Source: Marivibrio sp040218065
Lineage (GTDB): Bacteria > Pseudomonadota > Alphaproteobacteria > UBA8366 > Aestuariispiraceae
Assembly: GCF_040218065.1 (NCBI RefSeq)
Contig: NZ_JAVJQE010000008.1
Location: forward strand, 463,566 to 527,565
Direction of reading: 5' to 3'
DNA: 64,000 nucleotides
Position numbers and translations under genes: made by a program
Shown here: one piece after another, positions 8,671-16,977 of the stretch
Numbering within the stretch: position 1 is the first letter of the stretch
Layout: the number at the start of each line of letters is the position of its first letter
Notes under the pieces: generated by a model
Told to the model about the DNA's origin: nothing
The model's database searches: none
The model's input: only the letters and a program-made list of their open reading frames with translations

Positions 8671-8686
8671 CCCGGATCAAGTCCGG
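8671..8686. repeat. Short dispersed palindrome CCGGA-N-TCCGG
   Basis: A CCCGGATCAAGTCCGG palindrome straddles the thioesterase stop codon. The same pattern (CCGGAC..GTTCCGGG) recurs near 16737-16757. It resembles the short GC-rich palindromes scattered between alphaproteobacterial genes. Just upstream, at about 8644-8663, a GGCGG/CCGCC hairpin adds more secondary structure between the thioesterase and Rid genes. Confidence 0.5.
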
Positions 8687-9144
8687 ACCGACGGATGAGG
8701 AGCGGCGGCCGTCCCGTCTTCCTCGCCGATCACAAAGTCGGCCATCCGCGTCCTGAGGTCGTCCGGCACGCGCTTGGCCTTCGGCGGCGGACCCATTTCG
8801 GCGAAGATGACGGTGTGGTCGAAGGCGACGCGCACGCGGCCGTCCTCGCCGCTCGCCTCGACCTTGAGCGCGATGGAGCTGCCGCCGAGCTTCACGACGC
8901 CCAGGCGCCACAGCACGCTTTCCCCCAGCACGCCGGGGCTCCTGTAGTCGGCCTCCGTCCGGATTGCCGGGATTCCGCAGTTACGCGTCAGGTGAAGCTC
9001 CCGGAAATCGCACCCGAGGCCTTCGTCGAACCATATCTCCACCACCTGGTTCAGCATTTCGAACCAGCGCGGGAAAAAGACGATGCCGGCGGGGTCGCAG
9101 TGCTGGAACAGCACGGTCAGCCGCGTCTCGAACCAGCCGCTCAT
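8677..9144 (-). CDS. Acyl-CoA thioesterase, 4-hydroxybenzoyl-CoA thioesterase type
   Basis: A 155-residue HotDog-fold thioesterase. The CDPAGIVFFPRWFEM motif at residues 15-30 matches the 4-hydroxybenzoyl-CoA thioesterase subgroup, in which the Asp is catalytic. The ATG overlaps the stop of the CoA ligase gene (ATGA), so the two are translationally coupled. In the anthranilate-CoA pathway such an enzyme could recycle CoA from dead-end or toxic aryl-CoA esters. The stop codon lies inside a short dispersed palindrome, so the last residues may have been altered by that repeat. Confidence 0.88.
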   Translation of the reverse strand: MSGWFETRLTVLFQHCDPAGIVFFPRWFEMLNQVVEIWFDEGLGCDFRELHLTRNCGIPAIRTEADYRSPGVLGESVLWRLGVVKLGGSSIALKVEASGEDGRVRVAFDHTVIFAEMGPPPKAKRVPDDLRTRMADFVIGEEDGTAAAPHPSVRT

Positions 9145-10787
9145 GACCCCGCCCGATCCTCCTCCATCTTGCGCAGTTTGAAGCGCTGAACCTTGCCCGT
9201 CTCGGTCTTCGGCAGGGCGGTCACGAACTCGATCGCGCGGGGGTATTTGTAGGGGGCGATGGTCTTCTTCACATGATCCTGCAACGTCTTGACCTGGGCG
9301 GCGTCGCCGGCCTCGCCCTCCTGCAGGACGACGAAGGCCTTCACGATCACGCCGCGCTCCTCGTCGGGCGCGCCGACGACGGCGCATTCGGCGACGGCTG
9401 CGTGGCTCATCAGGGCTTCCTCCACCTCTGGGCCGGAGATGTTGTAGCCGGCCGAGACGATCATGTCGTCGGCCCGCGCTTTGAAGTGGAAGTAGCCGTC
9501 CTCATCCCTCATGTAGGCGTCGCCGGTCAGGTTCCAGCCGTCGCGCACATAGTCGCGTTGACGCGGGTCGGCCAAATAACGGCAGCCCGTCGGCCCGCGC
9601 ACGGCCAAACGGCCGACCTCGCCGGCGGGCAGCTCGGCCATGTCGTCGTCGACGATCTTGGCCTCGTAACCGGGGATCGGCTTGCCGGTGGCGCCGGGCT
9701 TGATCTCGTCTTCGGGCGCGGAAATGAAGATGTGCAGCATCTCGGTCGCCCCGATGCCGTCGATGATCTTGATCCCCGTCGCCTCGCGCCAGGCGACGAA
9801 GGTGGGTTTCGGCAAGGTTTCCCCGGCCGAAACGCATTTGCGCAAGCTTTTCAGCGAATAGCGCTCGATCACGTTCAGCATCGCGCGATAGGCCGTCGGC
9901 GCGGTGACGCAGACGGTGGCCTTGTGCCGGTCGATCGCCTTCGCCAACTCCTCCGGCGGCAGTCGCTCCAGCAGCACGCCGGCGGCGCCGACGCGCATCG
10001 GGAAGGTCGCGAGCCCCCCGAGGCCGAAGGTGAAGGCCAGCGGCGGGCTGCCGATGAAGACGTCGTCCGCCGTCGGCTTCAGCACCGATTTCGGGAAGGC
10101 GTCGCAGATCGCCATCACGTCGCGGTGGAAATGCATCGTCCCCTTGGGCTTGCCGGTCGTGCCGCTGGTGAAGGCGATCAGCACGACGTCGTCGGCGGCG
10201 GTGTCGCAGGCCTCGAAATCGCCCGGCTTGCTCGCCATCCGGTCCTCAAGCTCGCCGCGGGCGCCGGCCTCGCCCGAGCCGTTGTAGGTGCATACGCGCT
10301 TTAGGGCGGGGGCGAGTTTCAGCGCCTCGTCCATCTCCTCCTTCAGCCGCTCGTCGCACAGAGCCAGCGCGATCTCGGCCTTCTCGGCGATGACGGCCAG
10401 CTCGCGGCCGCGCAGCAGCGGCATTGTCGCGACCACGACTCCGCCGGCTTTTGCGATCCCCAGCCAGCAGGCCATGAAGGACGGATTGTTGGCGCCGCGG
10501 ATCATCACGCGGTTTCCGGGGACCACGCCCAGATCCTCGGTCAGCACGCGGGCGATCCGGTTGGCGCGGTCCAGCACGTCGGCGTAGGTCCAGCGTTGCG
10601 CGTTCGGGCCGATGAAACACGGCCGCTCGCCGTAGCCGGCCGCGACCATCGCGTCCAACAGCTCGACCGCGCAGTTCAGGCGCTCGGGATACTGAAACTC
10701 CGGGCGGTCGAGCAGAAAGTCCGGCCATTCTTCGCGCGGCGGCAGGTTGTCGCGCGCGAAGCTGTCCTGGTGAGCGCTTTCGATCAT
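9141..10787 (-). CDS. 2-aminobenzoate (anthranilate)-CoA ligase / benzoate-CoA ligase family
   Basis: A 548-residue adenylate-forming enzyme that activates an aromatic acid to its CoA thioester with ATP. The P-loop FTSGTTGKPKGTMH is near residue 208, the A8-type hinge DGWNLTGDAYMRDEDGYF near 418 and the catalytic lysine in PKTETGKVQRFK near 530. The family (benzoate-CoA ligase) and the linked aminobenzoyl-CoA monooxygenase/reductase gene make 2-aminobenzoate the likely substrate. The acyl-CoA dehydrogenase gene ends 3 bp upstream and the thioesterase start overlaps its stop, so it is mid-operon. Salicylate or another ortho-substituted benzoate cannot be excluded. Confidence 0.88.
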   Translation of the reverse strand: MIESAHQDSFARDNLPPREEWPDFLLDRPEFQYPERLNCAVELLDAMVAAGYGERPCFIGPNAQRWTYADVLDRANRIARVLTEDLGVVPGNRVMIRGANNPSFMACWLGIAKAGGVVVATMPLLRGRELAVIAEKAEIALALCDERLKEEMDEALKLAPALKRVCTYNGSGEAGARGELEDRMASKPGDFEACDTAADDVVLIAFTSGTTGKPKGTMHFHRDVMAICDAFPKSVLKPTADDVFIGSPPLAFTFGLGGLATFPMRVGAAGVLLERLPPEELAKAIDRHKATVCVTAPTAYRAMLNVIERYSLKSLRKCVSAGETLPKPTFVAWREATGIKIIDGIGATEMLHIFISAPEDEIKPGATGKPIPGYEAKIVDDDMAELPAGEVGRLAVRGPTGCRYLADPRQRDYVRDGWNLTGDAYMRDEDGYFHFKARADDMIVSAGYNISGPEVEEALMSHAAVAECAVVGAPDEERGVIVKAFVVLQEGEAGDAAQVKTLQDHVKKTIAPYKYPRAIEFVTALPKTETGKVQRFKLRKMEEDRAGS

Positions 10788-10790
10788 CTC

Positions 10791-11963
10791 TCAGCCTCCC
10801 TCGTCCTCGAAGCCGGCCAGATGCTGGCGGGCGATGACGACCTTCTGCACTTCGCTCGCGCCTTCGTAGATCCTGAGCGCGCGCACGTCGCGATAGAGCC
10901 GCTCGACCGGGCTGTTCAGCACCACGCCGTGACCGCCCATGATCTGCACGGCCCGGTCGACGACGCGCTGCGCCGCCTCTGTGGCGTAGAGCTTGGCCAT
11001 CGCGCTTTCACGCGTGACCCGGGCCTGCCCCTGATCCTTCGCCCAGGCCGCGCGGTAGATCATCAGCGCGGCCGCGTCGACCTCGACGGCGCACTCGGCC
11101 AGCATCCCCTGAACCATCTGCAGATCGCCCAGCTTGCCGCCGAACAGTTCGCGCTTCGCGGCCCGCGCGGTCGCCTCGTCCAGCGCACGTCGCGCGAAGC
11201 CGAGCGCGGCCGCGCCGACGGTGGTGCGGAAGACGTCCAGCACGGACATCGCCACCTTGAAGCCCGCGCCGCTCTCGCCGACGCGCGCCGAGGCCGGAAC
11301 CTTCACGCGATCGAAGCGCAGACGGGCCAGCGGATGCGGGGCCGAGGTCTCGATCCGCTCCGACACCTCAAGCCCCGGCGCGTCGCCGGGGACGATGAAA
11401 CAGCTGAGGCCCTTGGCCCCCGGGGCTTCGCCGGTTCGCGCGAAGACGCAGTAAAGATCGGCGATCCCGCCGTTTGAGATCCAGGTCTTCTCGCCCTCGA
11501 GACTGTAGCCGTCGCCTTCCAGGACCGCCCGCGTCTTCAGCGCCGCCACGTCCGACCCCGCCTCGGGCTCGCTCAGCGCGAACGCTGCGATCGCCTCGCC
11601 GGCGGCGACTTTCGGCAACCAGTCTTGTTTTTGATCGTTCGTTCCAAAAAGCGAAATCGGACCGGCGCCCAGCCCCTGCATGGCGAAGGAGAAGTCGGCG
11701 AGGCCGCCGCGGTAGGCCAGGACCTCGCGCGCCAGGCACAACGTGCGCGCGTCCAGCGTCTCGACCCCGCCGGGTCCGGCGACGCTGTGCTTGGTCCAGC
11801 CTGCGCCGCCCAGCCGACGCACCAGCTCGCGGCAGGCGAAGTCGACCGCGTCATGGGCGTGCGCCAGATCGCCGAGATCCTCGGCGAAACGCGCGAGCTC
11901 CTGTGCGAACGCGCGGTGGCGGTCTTCGAAGAACGGCCAGGAGAGGAAGCTGCGGTCAGGCAT
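10791..11963 (-). CDS. Acyl-CoA dehydrogenase
   Basis: A 390-residue FAD-dependent acyl-CoA dehydrogenase. The family signatures are FALSEPEAGSDVAALKT (flavin and substrate binding, near residue 125) and YEGASEVQKVVIARQ near the C-terminus. The length is standard. In this operon it would act on the alicyclic CoA ester formed after dearomatisation, in a beta-oxidation-like branch with the hydratase and SDR. It starts 117 bp downstream of the hydratase gene, a gap that carries two GC-rich palindromes, and ends 3 bp before the ligase. Confidence 0.9.
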   Translation of the reverse strand: MPDRSFLSWPFFEDRHRAFAQELARFAEDLGDLAHAHDAVDFACRELVRRLGGAGWTKHSVAGPGGVETLDARTLCLAREVLAYRGGLADFSFAMQGLGAGPISLFGTNDQKQDWLPKVAAGEAIAAFALSEPEAGSDVAALKTRAVLEGDGYSLEGEKTWISNGGIADLYCVFARTGEAPGAKGLSCFIVPGDAPGLEVSERIETSAPHPLARLRFDRVKVPASARVGESGAGFKVAMSVLDVFRTTVGAAALGFARRALDEATARAAKRELFGGKLGDLQMVQGMLAECAVEVDAAALMIYRAAWAKDQGQARVTRESAMAKLYATEAAQRVVDRAVQIMGGHGVVLNSPVERLYRDVRALRIYEGASEVQKVVIARQHLAGFEDEGG

Positions 11964-11993
11964 CGCGCGTCCTTCTGAGCGAGCCGATGAAGG

Positions 11994-12052
11994 TCCCCGC
12001 CTTCACGGGGACTCCCCGCATCTCGACATGGCGCCCCCGCGAAGGCGGGGGC
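11994..12052. repeat. Pair of dispersed GC-rich palindromes
   Basis: Two inverted repeats lie between the hydratase and dehydrogenase genes: TCCCCGCC-TT-like arms at 11994-12011 (TCCCCG..CGGGGA) and a perfect GCCCCCGC-GAAG-GCGGGGGC at 12033-12052. Related copies occur near 16650, 16847, 22681 and 22742. They can form stable RNA hairpins inside the operon transcript and may set relative expression of the two halves. Confidence 0.65.
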
Positions 12053-12080
12053 CGCGTCGACGATCTCTCCGTCCCCATCC

Positions 12081-12911
12081 TCAATCTCCCTCGAAAACCG
12101 GCTTCTGCTTGGCCGCGAAGGCCTCGAAGGCGCGGGTGAAGTCTTGCGTCTGCATGCAGATCGCCTGGGCCTGGGCCTCGGCCTCGATCGCCGCCTCGAG
12201 GCTCATGTCCCATTCGCGGTTCAGCATGGTCTTTGTCATCATGTGCGCGAAGTTGGGTCCCTCGGCGAGGCTTCGCGCCAGCGCGATCGCCTCCTCCGTC
12301 AGCCGGTCCTTGTCGACCAGCCGATTGAAAAAGCCCCAGCGCTCGCCCTCGTCCGCGCTCATCGATCGGCCGGAGAACAACAGCTCGCTCGCCCGGCCCT
12401 GACCGATCACGCGCGGCAGCATGGCGCAGGCGCCCATGTCGCAGCCGGCAAGCCCGACGCGCGCGAACAGGAAGGCCGTCTTGGCGTCCGGCGCCCCGAG
12501 GCGCAGGTCGGAGGCGAGCGCGATCATCGCGCCGGCGCCGGCGCACACGCCCTCGACGGCCGCGATCACCGGTTGGCGGCAATTGCGGATCGCCAGTACA
12601 AGATCGCCGGTCATCCGGGTGAACTGCAGCAGGCCCTTCATGTCGCGCTTGGTCAGCGGTTCGATGATCTCGAACACGTCGCCGCCGGAGCAGAAATTGC
12701 CCCCGGCTCCGCGCACGACGACGCCCTGCACGTCCTCCGCGTCCCGCAGGGCGCGGAAATAGTCGCGCAGCTCCGCGTAGGACTCGAAGGTGAGCGGGTT
12801 CTTCTTCTCGGGCCGGTTCAGCGTGACGACGGCGATCGGCCCGCGCATCTCCAGTTGAAAGTGGGCGGGCTGGTAGGCGGCCATGCCGCCGTCGGGCGCC
12901 TGCTGGGTCAC
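12081..12911 (-). CDS. Enoyl-CoA hydratase/isomerase family protein
   Basis: A 276-residue crotonase-fold enzyme. The oxyanion-hole segments are GAGGNFCSGGD near residue 70 and EGVCAGAGAMIALASDLR near 120. The start is taken as GTG at 12911, which overlaps the MarR stop (GTGA) and has a GAGGAG ribosome-binding site about 9 nt before it; an ATG at 12884 is the alternative. In the 2-aminobenzoyl-CoA route it is expected to hydrate or hydrolytically open an unsaturated ring CoA ester. Tight coupling to marR indicates one transcript. Confidence 0.9.
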   Translation of the reverse strand: MTQQAPDGGMAAYQPAHFQLEMRGPIAVVTLNRPEKKNPLTFESYAELRDYFRALRDAEDVQGVVVRGAGGNFCSGGDVFEIIEPLTKRDMKGLLQFTRMTGDLVLAIRNCRQPVIAAVEGVCAGAGAMIALASDLRLGAPDAKTAFLFARVGLAGCDMGACAMLPRVIGQGRASELLFSGRSMSADEGERWGFFNRLVDKDRLTEEAIALARSLAEGPNFAHMMTKTMLNREWDMSLEAAIEAEAQAQAICMQTQDFTRAFEAFAAKQKPVFEGD

Positions 12912-13429
12912 TTGTCTTTCTCCTCGGACTCTTGCGCGTGCCGGCGGAGCGAGCCGCGCGCCTTTTCCATCAAGCTCATCAGTTGCGCCGTTTCTTCCGC
13001 CGACAGGTCGGCGAACAGCGCGTCGATCCATCCCAGATGCGCGGCGGCCATCTCCACGAACTGAGCCCGGCCCTCGTCGGTCAGCGCGATCAGATGCGTG
13101 CGGCGGTCATTGGGCGGGGAGCGGCGCACCACCGCGCCTTCCTTCACCAGGCGATCGACAACGGCGGTCACGTTCCCGTTGGAGACGCGCAGCCGGCGCG
13201 AGAGCTGGCCCATCGTCATGCCGCGGTCGCCCGCGCGGTCGAGCGCCGCCATCAGGTCGAAGCGGGGCAGCGTCACGTCGAATTCTTCGCGCAGCCGCCC
13301 GCGCAATTCCCGCTGCACCAGATTGGAGGCGTCGAGGATGCGCAGCCACAATCTCAGCTTGGCCACGTCCCGATCCGCCAACGCGGCCGCGGCCGAGCCT
13401 GCGTGCGGCGCGTGCTCGCTATCGCTCAT
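12908..13429 (-). CDS. MarR-family transcriptional regulator
   Basis: A 173-residue winged-helix regulator: a dimerisation helix, then LRVSNGNVTAVVDRLVKEGAVVR as the recognition helix and the wing DRRTHLIALTDEGR. MarR proteins in aromatic-acid operons often bind the aryl-CoA intermediate and release the operator. Its ATG overlaps the SDR stop by 4 nt and its stop overlaps the hydratase start, so it is embedded in the operon it probably controls. The perfect palindrome in the promoter of the first gene (16581-16600) is the obvious candidate operator. Confidence 0.9.
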   Translation of the reverse strand: MSDSEHAPHAGSAAAALADRDVAKLRLWLRILDASNLVQRELRGRLREEFDVTLPRFDLMAALDRAGDRGMTMGQLSRRLRVSNGNVTAVVDRLVKEGAVVRRSPPNDRRTHLIALTDEGRAQFVEMAAAHLGWIDALFADLSAEETAQLMSLMEKARGSLRRHAQESEEKDK

Positions 13430-14202
13430 CCCATCACCTCCCCGCCGGCGACCGCAATCGCTTGGCCGGTGATCGCGCCCGCGTCCGCGCCCATCAGCCA
13501 GCCGACGGCGTCGGCCACTTCACGGGGCTTGATCAGCCGGCGCATCGGGTTGGTGCGGGCCAGCTTCTCGCGCGCCTCGTCGGCGCTCATCCCCTTGGCG
13601 CTCAGCGCCTCGATCGCTTGGGCGGCCAGATCGGTTTCGGTGTAGCCGGGGCAGACGGCGTTGACGGTGACGCCGCTCCCGGCGGTCTCAAGCGCCGCCG
13701 CGCGAACCAGACCGACGACGCCGTGCTTGGCCGCCACATAGGCGGCGACGCCCGGATAGGCCTTGAGGCCCGCCGTGCTGGCGACCGCGACGACGCGGCC
13801 CCAGCCGGCCTTCTGCATGTCCGGCAGCGACTCTTTCAGGCAGGCGAAGACGCCGATCAAGTTGAGTTCGAGACCGCGGCGAAAGCCCTCGACGCTCTCC
13901 TGCGCGATTGCGGCCGCGGTCGTCCCGCCGGCGTTGGCGATCAGCACGCCGACCGGACCGAAGGCCTGACGGGCGGCGGCGAAGGCCTGCGCGGTTGCGG
14001 CTTCGTCGGTTACGTCGCAGGCGAAGGCCTTGGCGTCAGGCAGCGTCTTCGCGAAGGCGTCGGCGGCGTCCGCGTCGCGCGCCAGGATGCTGACGCGCGC
14101 GCCCTGCGCCGCCAGACGCTCCGCGATTGCGGCGCCGATGCCCTTGTAGCCGCCGGTCACGACGGCGTGACGGCCGTCAAGCGGTTGCGGATCGTCCCCC
14201 AC
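13426..14202 (-). CDS. Short-chain dehydrogenase/reductase
   Basis: A 258-residue classical SDR. The cofactor motif TGGYKGIG is near residue 15, IANAGG near 85 and the catalytic YVAAK near 152. The GTG at 14202 is chosen, with a GGGGAG about 11 nt upstream; a longer version from 14277 would overlap the preceding gene by 56 nt. It lies 19 bp after the monooxygenase/reductase gene. The likely role is a 3-hydroxyacyl-CoA or alicyclic alcohol dehydrogenase in the ring-CoA degradation sequence; the exact substrate is inferred from context only. Confidence 0.87.
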   Translation of the reverse strand: MGDDPQPLDGRHAVVTGGYKGIGAAIAERLAAQGARVSILARDADAADAFAKTLPDAKAFACDVTDEAATAQAFAAARQAFGPVGVLIANAGGTTAAAIAQESVEGFRRGLELNLIGVFACLKESLPDMQKAGWGRVVAVASTAGLKAYPGVAAYVAAKHGVVGLVRAAALETAGSGVTVNAVCPGYTETDLAAQAIEALSAKGMSADEAREKLARTNPMRRLIKPREVADAVGWLMGADAGAITGQAIAVAGGEVMG

Positions 14203-14221
14203 GGCTCTTACGCTCCCCGCC

Positions 14222-16534
14222 TCAGACCCGGATCGTCTGATCGCCCTGCTGGGCCTGCTTTTCGGCCAGCCGCTCAAGCTGACTCTTGCCCGTCAGATAG
14301 GGCTTGGGCCAGGAGACGTCGCCGTAACCCTGGTGGGCGGCCGCCTTCAGCGTCCAGTACGGATCCCACAGATGCGGGCGGGCCAGGCAGCAAAGGTCAG
14401 CGCGGCCCGCCATCAGAATCGAATTCACGTGATCGATCTCGTAGATGTTGCCGACGGCCATGGTCGGGATGCCGACCTCGTTGCGGATGCGGTCCGAGAA
14501 CGGCGTCTGGAACATCCGCCCGTAGACCGGTTTCGCCTGGGTCGAGGTCTGGCCGGCCGAGACGTCGACGATGTCCACGCCGGCTTCCTTCAGCATGCGG
14601 GCGATCTCGACCGAGTCCTCGGGCGTGATCCCCAGATCGCCGACCCAGTCGTTGGAGGAGATGCGCACCGAGATCGGCTTCTCCTGCGGCCAGACCGCGC
14701 GCACCGCCTGGAACACCTCCAACGGATAGCGCAGGCGGTTCTCCAGGCTTCCGCCGTACTCGTCGTCGCGCTTGTTCATCAGGGGCGTTATGAAGGCGCT
14801 CATCAAATAGCCGTGCGCGTAGTGCAGTTCGATCATGTCGAAGCCGGCGCGCGCAGCACGCTCCGCCGCCTGGACGTAGTCCGCCTTCACGCGATCCATG
14901 TCGGCGCGGGTCATCGCACGCGGGATCTGATTGCGCTCGGACCAGGGAACGGGCGAGGGGGCGATGATCTCCCAATTCCCGTCGCCCAGCGGCGCGTCCA
15001 TCTCCTCCCAGCCCACCTGGGTGGAGCCTTTGGGGCCGGCGTGACCAAGCTGCAGGCAGATCTTGGCCGCGCCCAGACCGTGCACGACGTCGACGACGCG
15101 CTTCCACGCCGCCTCGTGATCGTCGCGGTAGATTCCGGCGCAACCGGGGGTGATTCGGCCGTCCTCGGAGACGTCTGTCATCTCGGTGAAGATCAGGCCG
15201 GCGCCGCCCTGGGCGCGGGCGCCGTAGTGGACGATGTGGAAGTCGTTGATCAGCCCGTCCTCGGCCGAATACATCGACATCGGCGAGACGCAAACCCGAT
15301 TGGCCAGTTCCATGTCGCGCAACTTGAAGGGCGCGAACATCGGCGGGATCTGCTCTTGCGTCTCGCGGCCGCGCGCGGCGCCGACGAACCAGCGCTCCGC
15401 CCCCTCCAGCCACGCCCGATCGCGCAGGCGCAGGTTCTCGTGGCTCACCCGCTGCGAGCGGGTCAGCAGCGAATAGGCGAACTGGATCGGCTCGTAATGG
15501 AAGTAGCGTTCGATATCCTCGAACCACTCGGTGGAATTGCGGGCGGCGGACTGGATCTTCAGCACCTCAAGTCGGCGCGCCTCCTGATAGTCGTGGAGCA
15601 CGTCGTCCAAGGCGCGACCGCCCTCGATTACGCCGGTCTTCACCATATTCGCCAGATCGATCGCATCCTCCATGGCGAGCTTGGTGCCGGACCCGATCGA
15701 GAAGTGCGCCGTGTGCGCGGCGTCGCCCATCAGCACGACGTTGCCGTGGCGCCAGCGCTTGCAGGAGACCCGTTGGAAATTGAGCCAGGCCGAGCCGCGC
15801 AGATGCCGCGCGTTGCTCATAAGCCGGCAGCCGTCGAGATACTTGCCGAAAATCTCCTCGCAGATGCGGATCGAGTCGTCCTGGTCCGCCGTGTCGAGGC
15901 CCAGCGCCTCCCAGGTCTCCGGCGCACACTCGACGATGAAGGTCGAGGTGTCGCTGTCGAACTTGTAGGCGTGGACCCAGATCCACCCGGCCTCCGTCTT
16001 CTCGAAGATGAAGGTGAAGGCGTCGAAGATCTTGTTGACGCCGAGCCAGATGAACTTGTTGCGTCGGACGTCGATATCCGGCTCGAAGACGTCCGCGAAC
16101 TGATTGCGGATCTTGGAGTTAATACCGTCGCTGGCGATGATCAGATCGGCGTCGGCGTAGGCCTCGACGCCCTCGACCTCGACCTCGAACTCGAGCTTCA
16201 CGCCCAGCTCCTCCGCGCGGGCCTGGAGGATATTGAGCAGACGCTTGCGCCCGATCCCGGAGAAGCCGTGGCCGCCGGAGGTGACGCACGTTCCTTTGAA
16301 ATGAACGTCGATATCGTCCCAGTGGGCGAATTCGCCCAAGATCGTCTCGGCGCTGACCGGGTCGCTCTCGCGCAGATTGTCCATAGTCTCGTCGGACAAC
16401 ACCACGCCCCAGCCGAACGTGTCGTAGGGCCGGTTGCGCTCCACCACCGTGATGTCGTGCGCGCCGTCCTGCAGTTTCATTAAAATCGCGAAATAGAGGC
16501 CCGCCGGGCCGCCGCCGATGCACACGATTTTCAT
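14222..16534 (-). CDS. 2-aminobenzoyl-CoA monooxygenase/reductase (ACMR-type fusion)
   Basis: A 770-residue two-domain flavoprotein. Residues 1 to about 390 form a class A flavin monooxygenase (GGGPAGLYFA at residues 7-16, GDAAHTAHFSIG near 285). Residues about 397-770 form an Old Yellow Enzyme-type reductase (FAPFKLRDMELANRV, LQLGHAGPKGS, ARPHLWDPYW). This fusion is the hallmark of aerobic 2-aminobenzoyl-CoA degradation, in which one protein hydroxylates and then reduces the ring with O2 and NADH. Databases often label it salicylyl-CoA 5-hydroxylase/oxidoreductase. The ATG at 16534 has an AGGTGAGG ribosome-binding site. It is the first gene of the operon. Confidence 0.92.
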   Translation of the reverse strand: MKIVCIGGGPAGLYFAILMKLQDGAHDITVVERNRPYDTFGWGVVLSDETMDNLRESDPVSAETILGEFAHWDDIDVHFKGTCVTSGGHGFSGIGRKRLLNILQARAEELGVKLEFEVEVEGVEAYADADLIIASDGINSKIRNQFADVFEPDIDVRRNKFIWLGVNKIFDAFTFIFEKTEAGWIWVHAYKFDSDTSTFIVECAPETWEALGLDTADQDDSIRICEEIFGKYLDGCRLMSNARHLRGSAWLNFQRVSCKRWRHGNVVLMGDAAHTAHFSIGSGTKLAMEDAIDLANMVKTGVIEGGRALDDVLHDYQEARRLEVLKIQSAARNSTEWFEDIERYFHYEPIQFAYSLLTRSQRVSHENLRLRDRAWLEGAERWFVGAARGRETQEQIPPMFAPFKLRDMELANRVCVSPMSMYSAEDGLINDFHIVHYGARAQGGAGLIFTEMTDVSEDGRITPGCAGIYRDDHEAAWKRVVDVVHGLGAAKICLQLGHAGPKGSTQVGWEEMDAPLGDGNWEIIAPSPVPWSERNQIPRAMTRADMDRVKADYVQAAERAARAGFDMIELHYAHGYLMSAFITPLMNKRDDEYGGSLENRLRYPLEVFQAVRAVWPQEKPISVRISSNDWVGDLGITPEDSVEIARMLKEAGVDIVDVSAGQTSTQAKPVYGRMFQTPFSDRIRNEVGIPTMAVGNIYEIDHVNSILMAGRADLCCLARPHLWDPYWTLKAAAHQGYGDVSWPKPYLTGKSQLERLAEKQAQQGDQTIRV

Positions 16535-16575
16535 GGAACGCCTCACCTCGCTTCGCGGTCGCCGATTGTTTCAGG

Positions 16576-16610
16576 CTTAAATATTTTAAGCTTAAAATAT
16601 CTTCCGTCAA
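16576..16610 (-). promoter_or_regulatory. Promoter of the anthranilate-CoA operon
   Basis: Reading leftward, a -35 box TTGACG (16605-16610), a 16-bp spacer and a -10 box TAAAAT (16583-16588) predict transcription starting near 16576 and a leader of about 42 nt before the monooxygenase/reductase ATG. The spacer and -10 lie inside a perfect palindrome, so a bound repressor would block polymerase. Confidence 0.65.
16581..16600. promoter_or_regulatory. Perfect 20-bp palindrome, probable MarR operator
   Basis: ATATTTTAAG followed by its exact reverse complement, with no spacer. It is strongly AT-rich in a 70 percent GC region and covers the -10 box of the operon promoter. The length and dyad symmetry fit the MarR regulator encoded four kilobases downstream in the same operon. 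Binding is inferred. Confidence 0.7.
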
Positions 16611-16613
16611 TGG

Positions 16614-16977
16614 GAGCTTGAAGGGTGCGGGCGACGCAACCCGCCCACGTCCCCGCGACGGCGGGGATCCCGGCCTGAGGCCGATCGTCCCGCGACCGGC
16701 GGAGCATCGCCGCCCTGAAAGATCGTTTTCCCGTCAGCCCGGACCTGTTCCGGGCCAACCGGCGCTCGCGCCTCTCTCAGGCTCCGGTTGTCCCCGCTCT
16801 TACGGCCGGGACGACGAGAAAAGAGGCGGCCGCCTCGGCTATCCTCATTCCTGCGAAAGCAGGGGATAGGGCGATCGACCGCCGGCGCCCCGACAGCCTG
16901 CATTGTCCGACAGGCGGACCCGTGGAATCATCCCGGCCGTCAGAACAAAGGTAAAGCAGCAAGCGGGAGACGCGCCG
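16614..16977. other. Intergenic region with dispersed palindromes, no gene seen
   Basis: The 364 bp between the divergent anthranilate operon and the iron alcohol dehydrogenase hold no convincing coding region. They contain several short palindromes: TCCCCGCGACGGCGGGGA at 16650-16667, a CCGGAC/GTTCCGGG element near 16737-16757 and ATTCCTGCGAAAGCAGGGGA at 16847-16866. The dehydrogenase promoter must lie in the last 100 bp or so, but no clear -35/-10 pair stands out. Confidence 0.6.

Noticed and set aside
14333..16483. 716-codon open frame antisense to the monooxygenase/reductase
   Set aside because: No recognisable motif or ribosome-binding site; the sense frame carries two complete flavoprotein domains.
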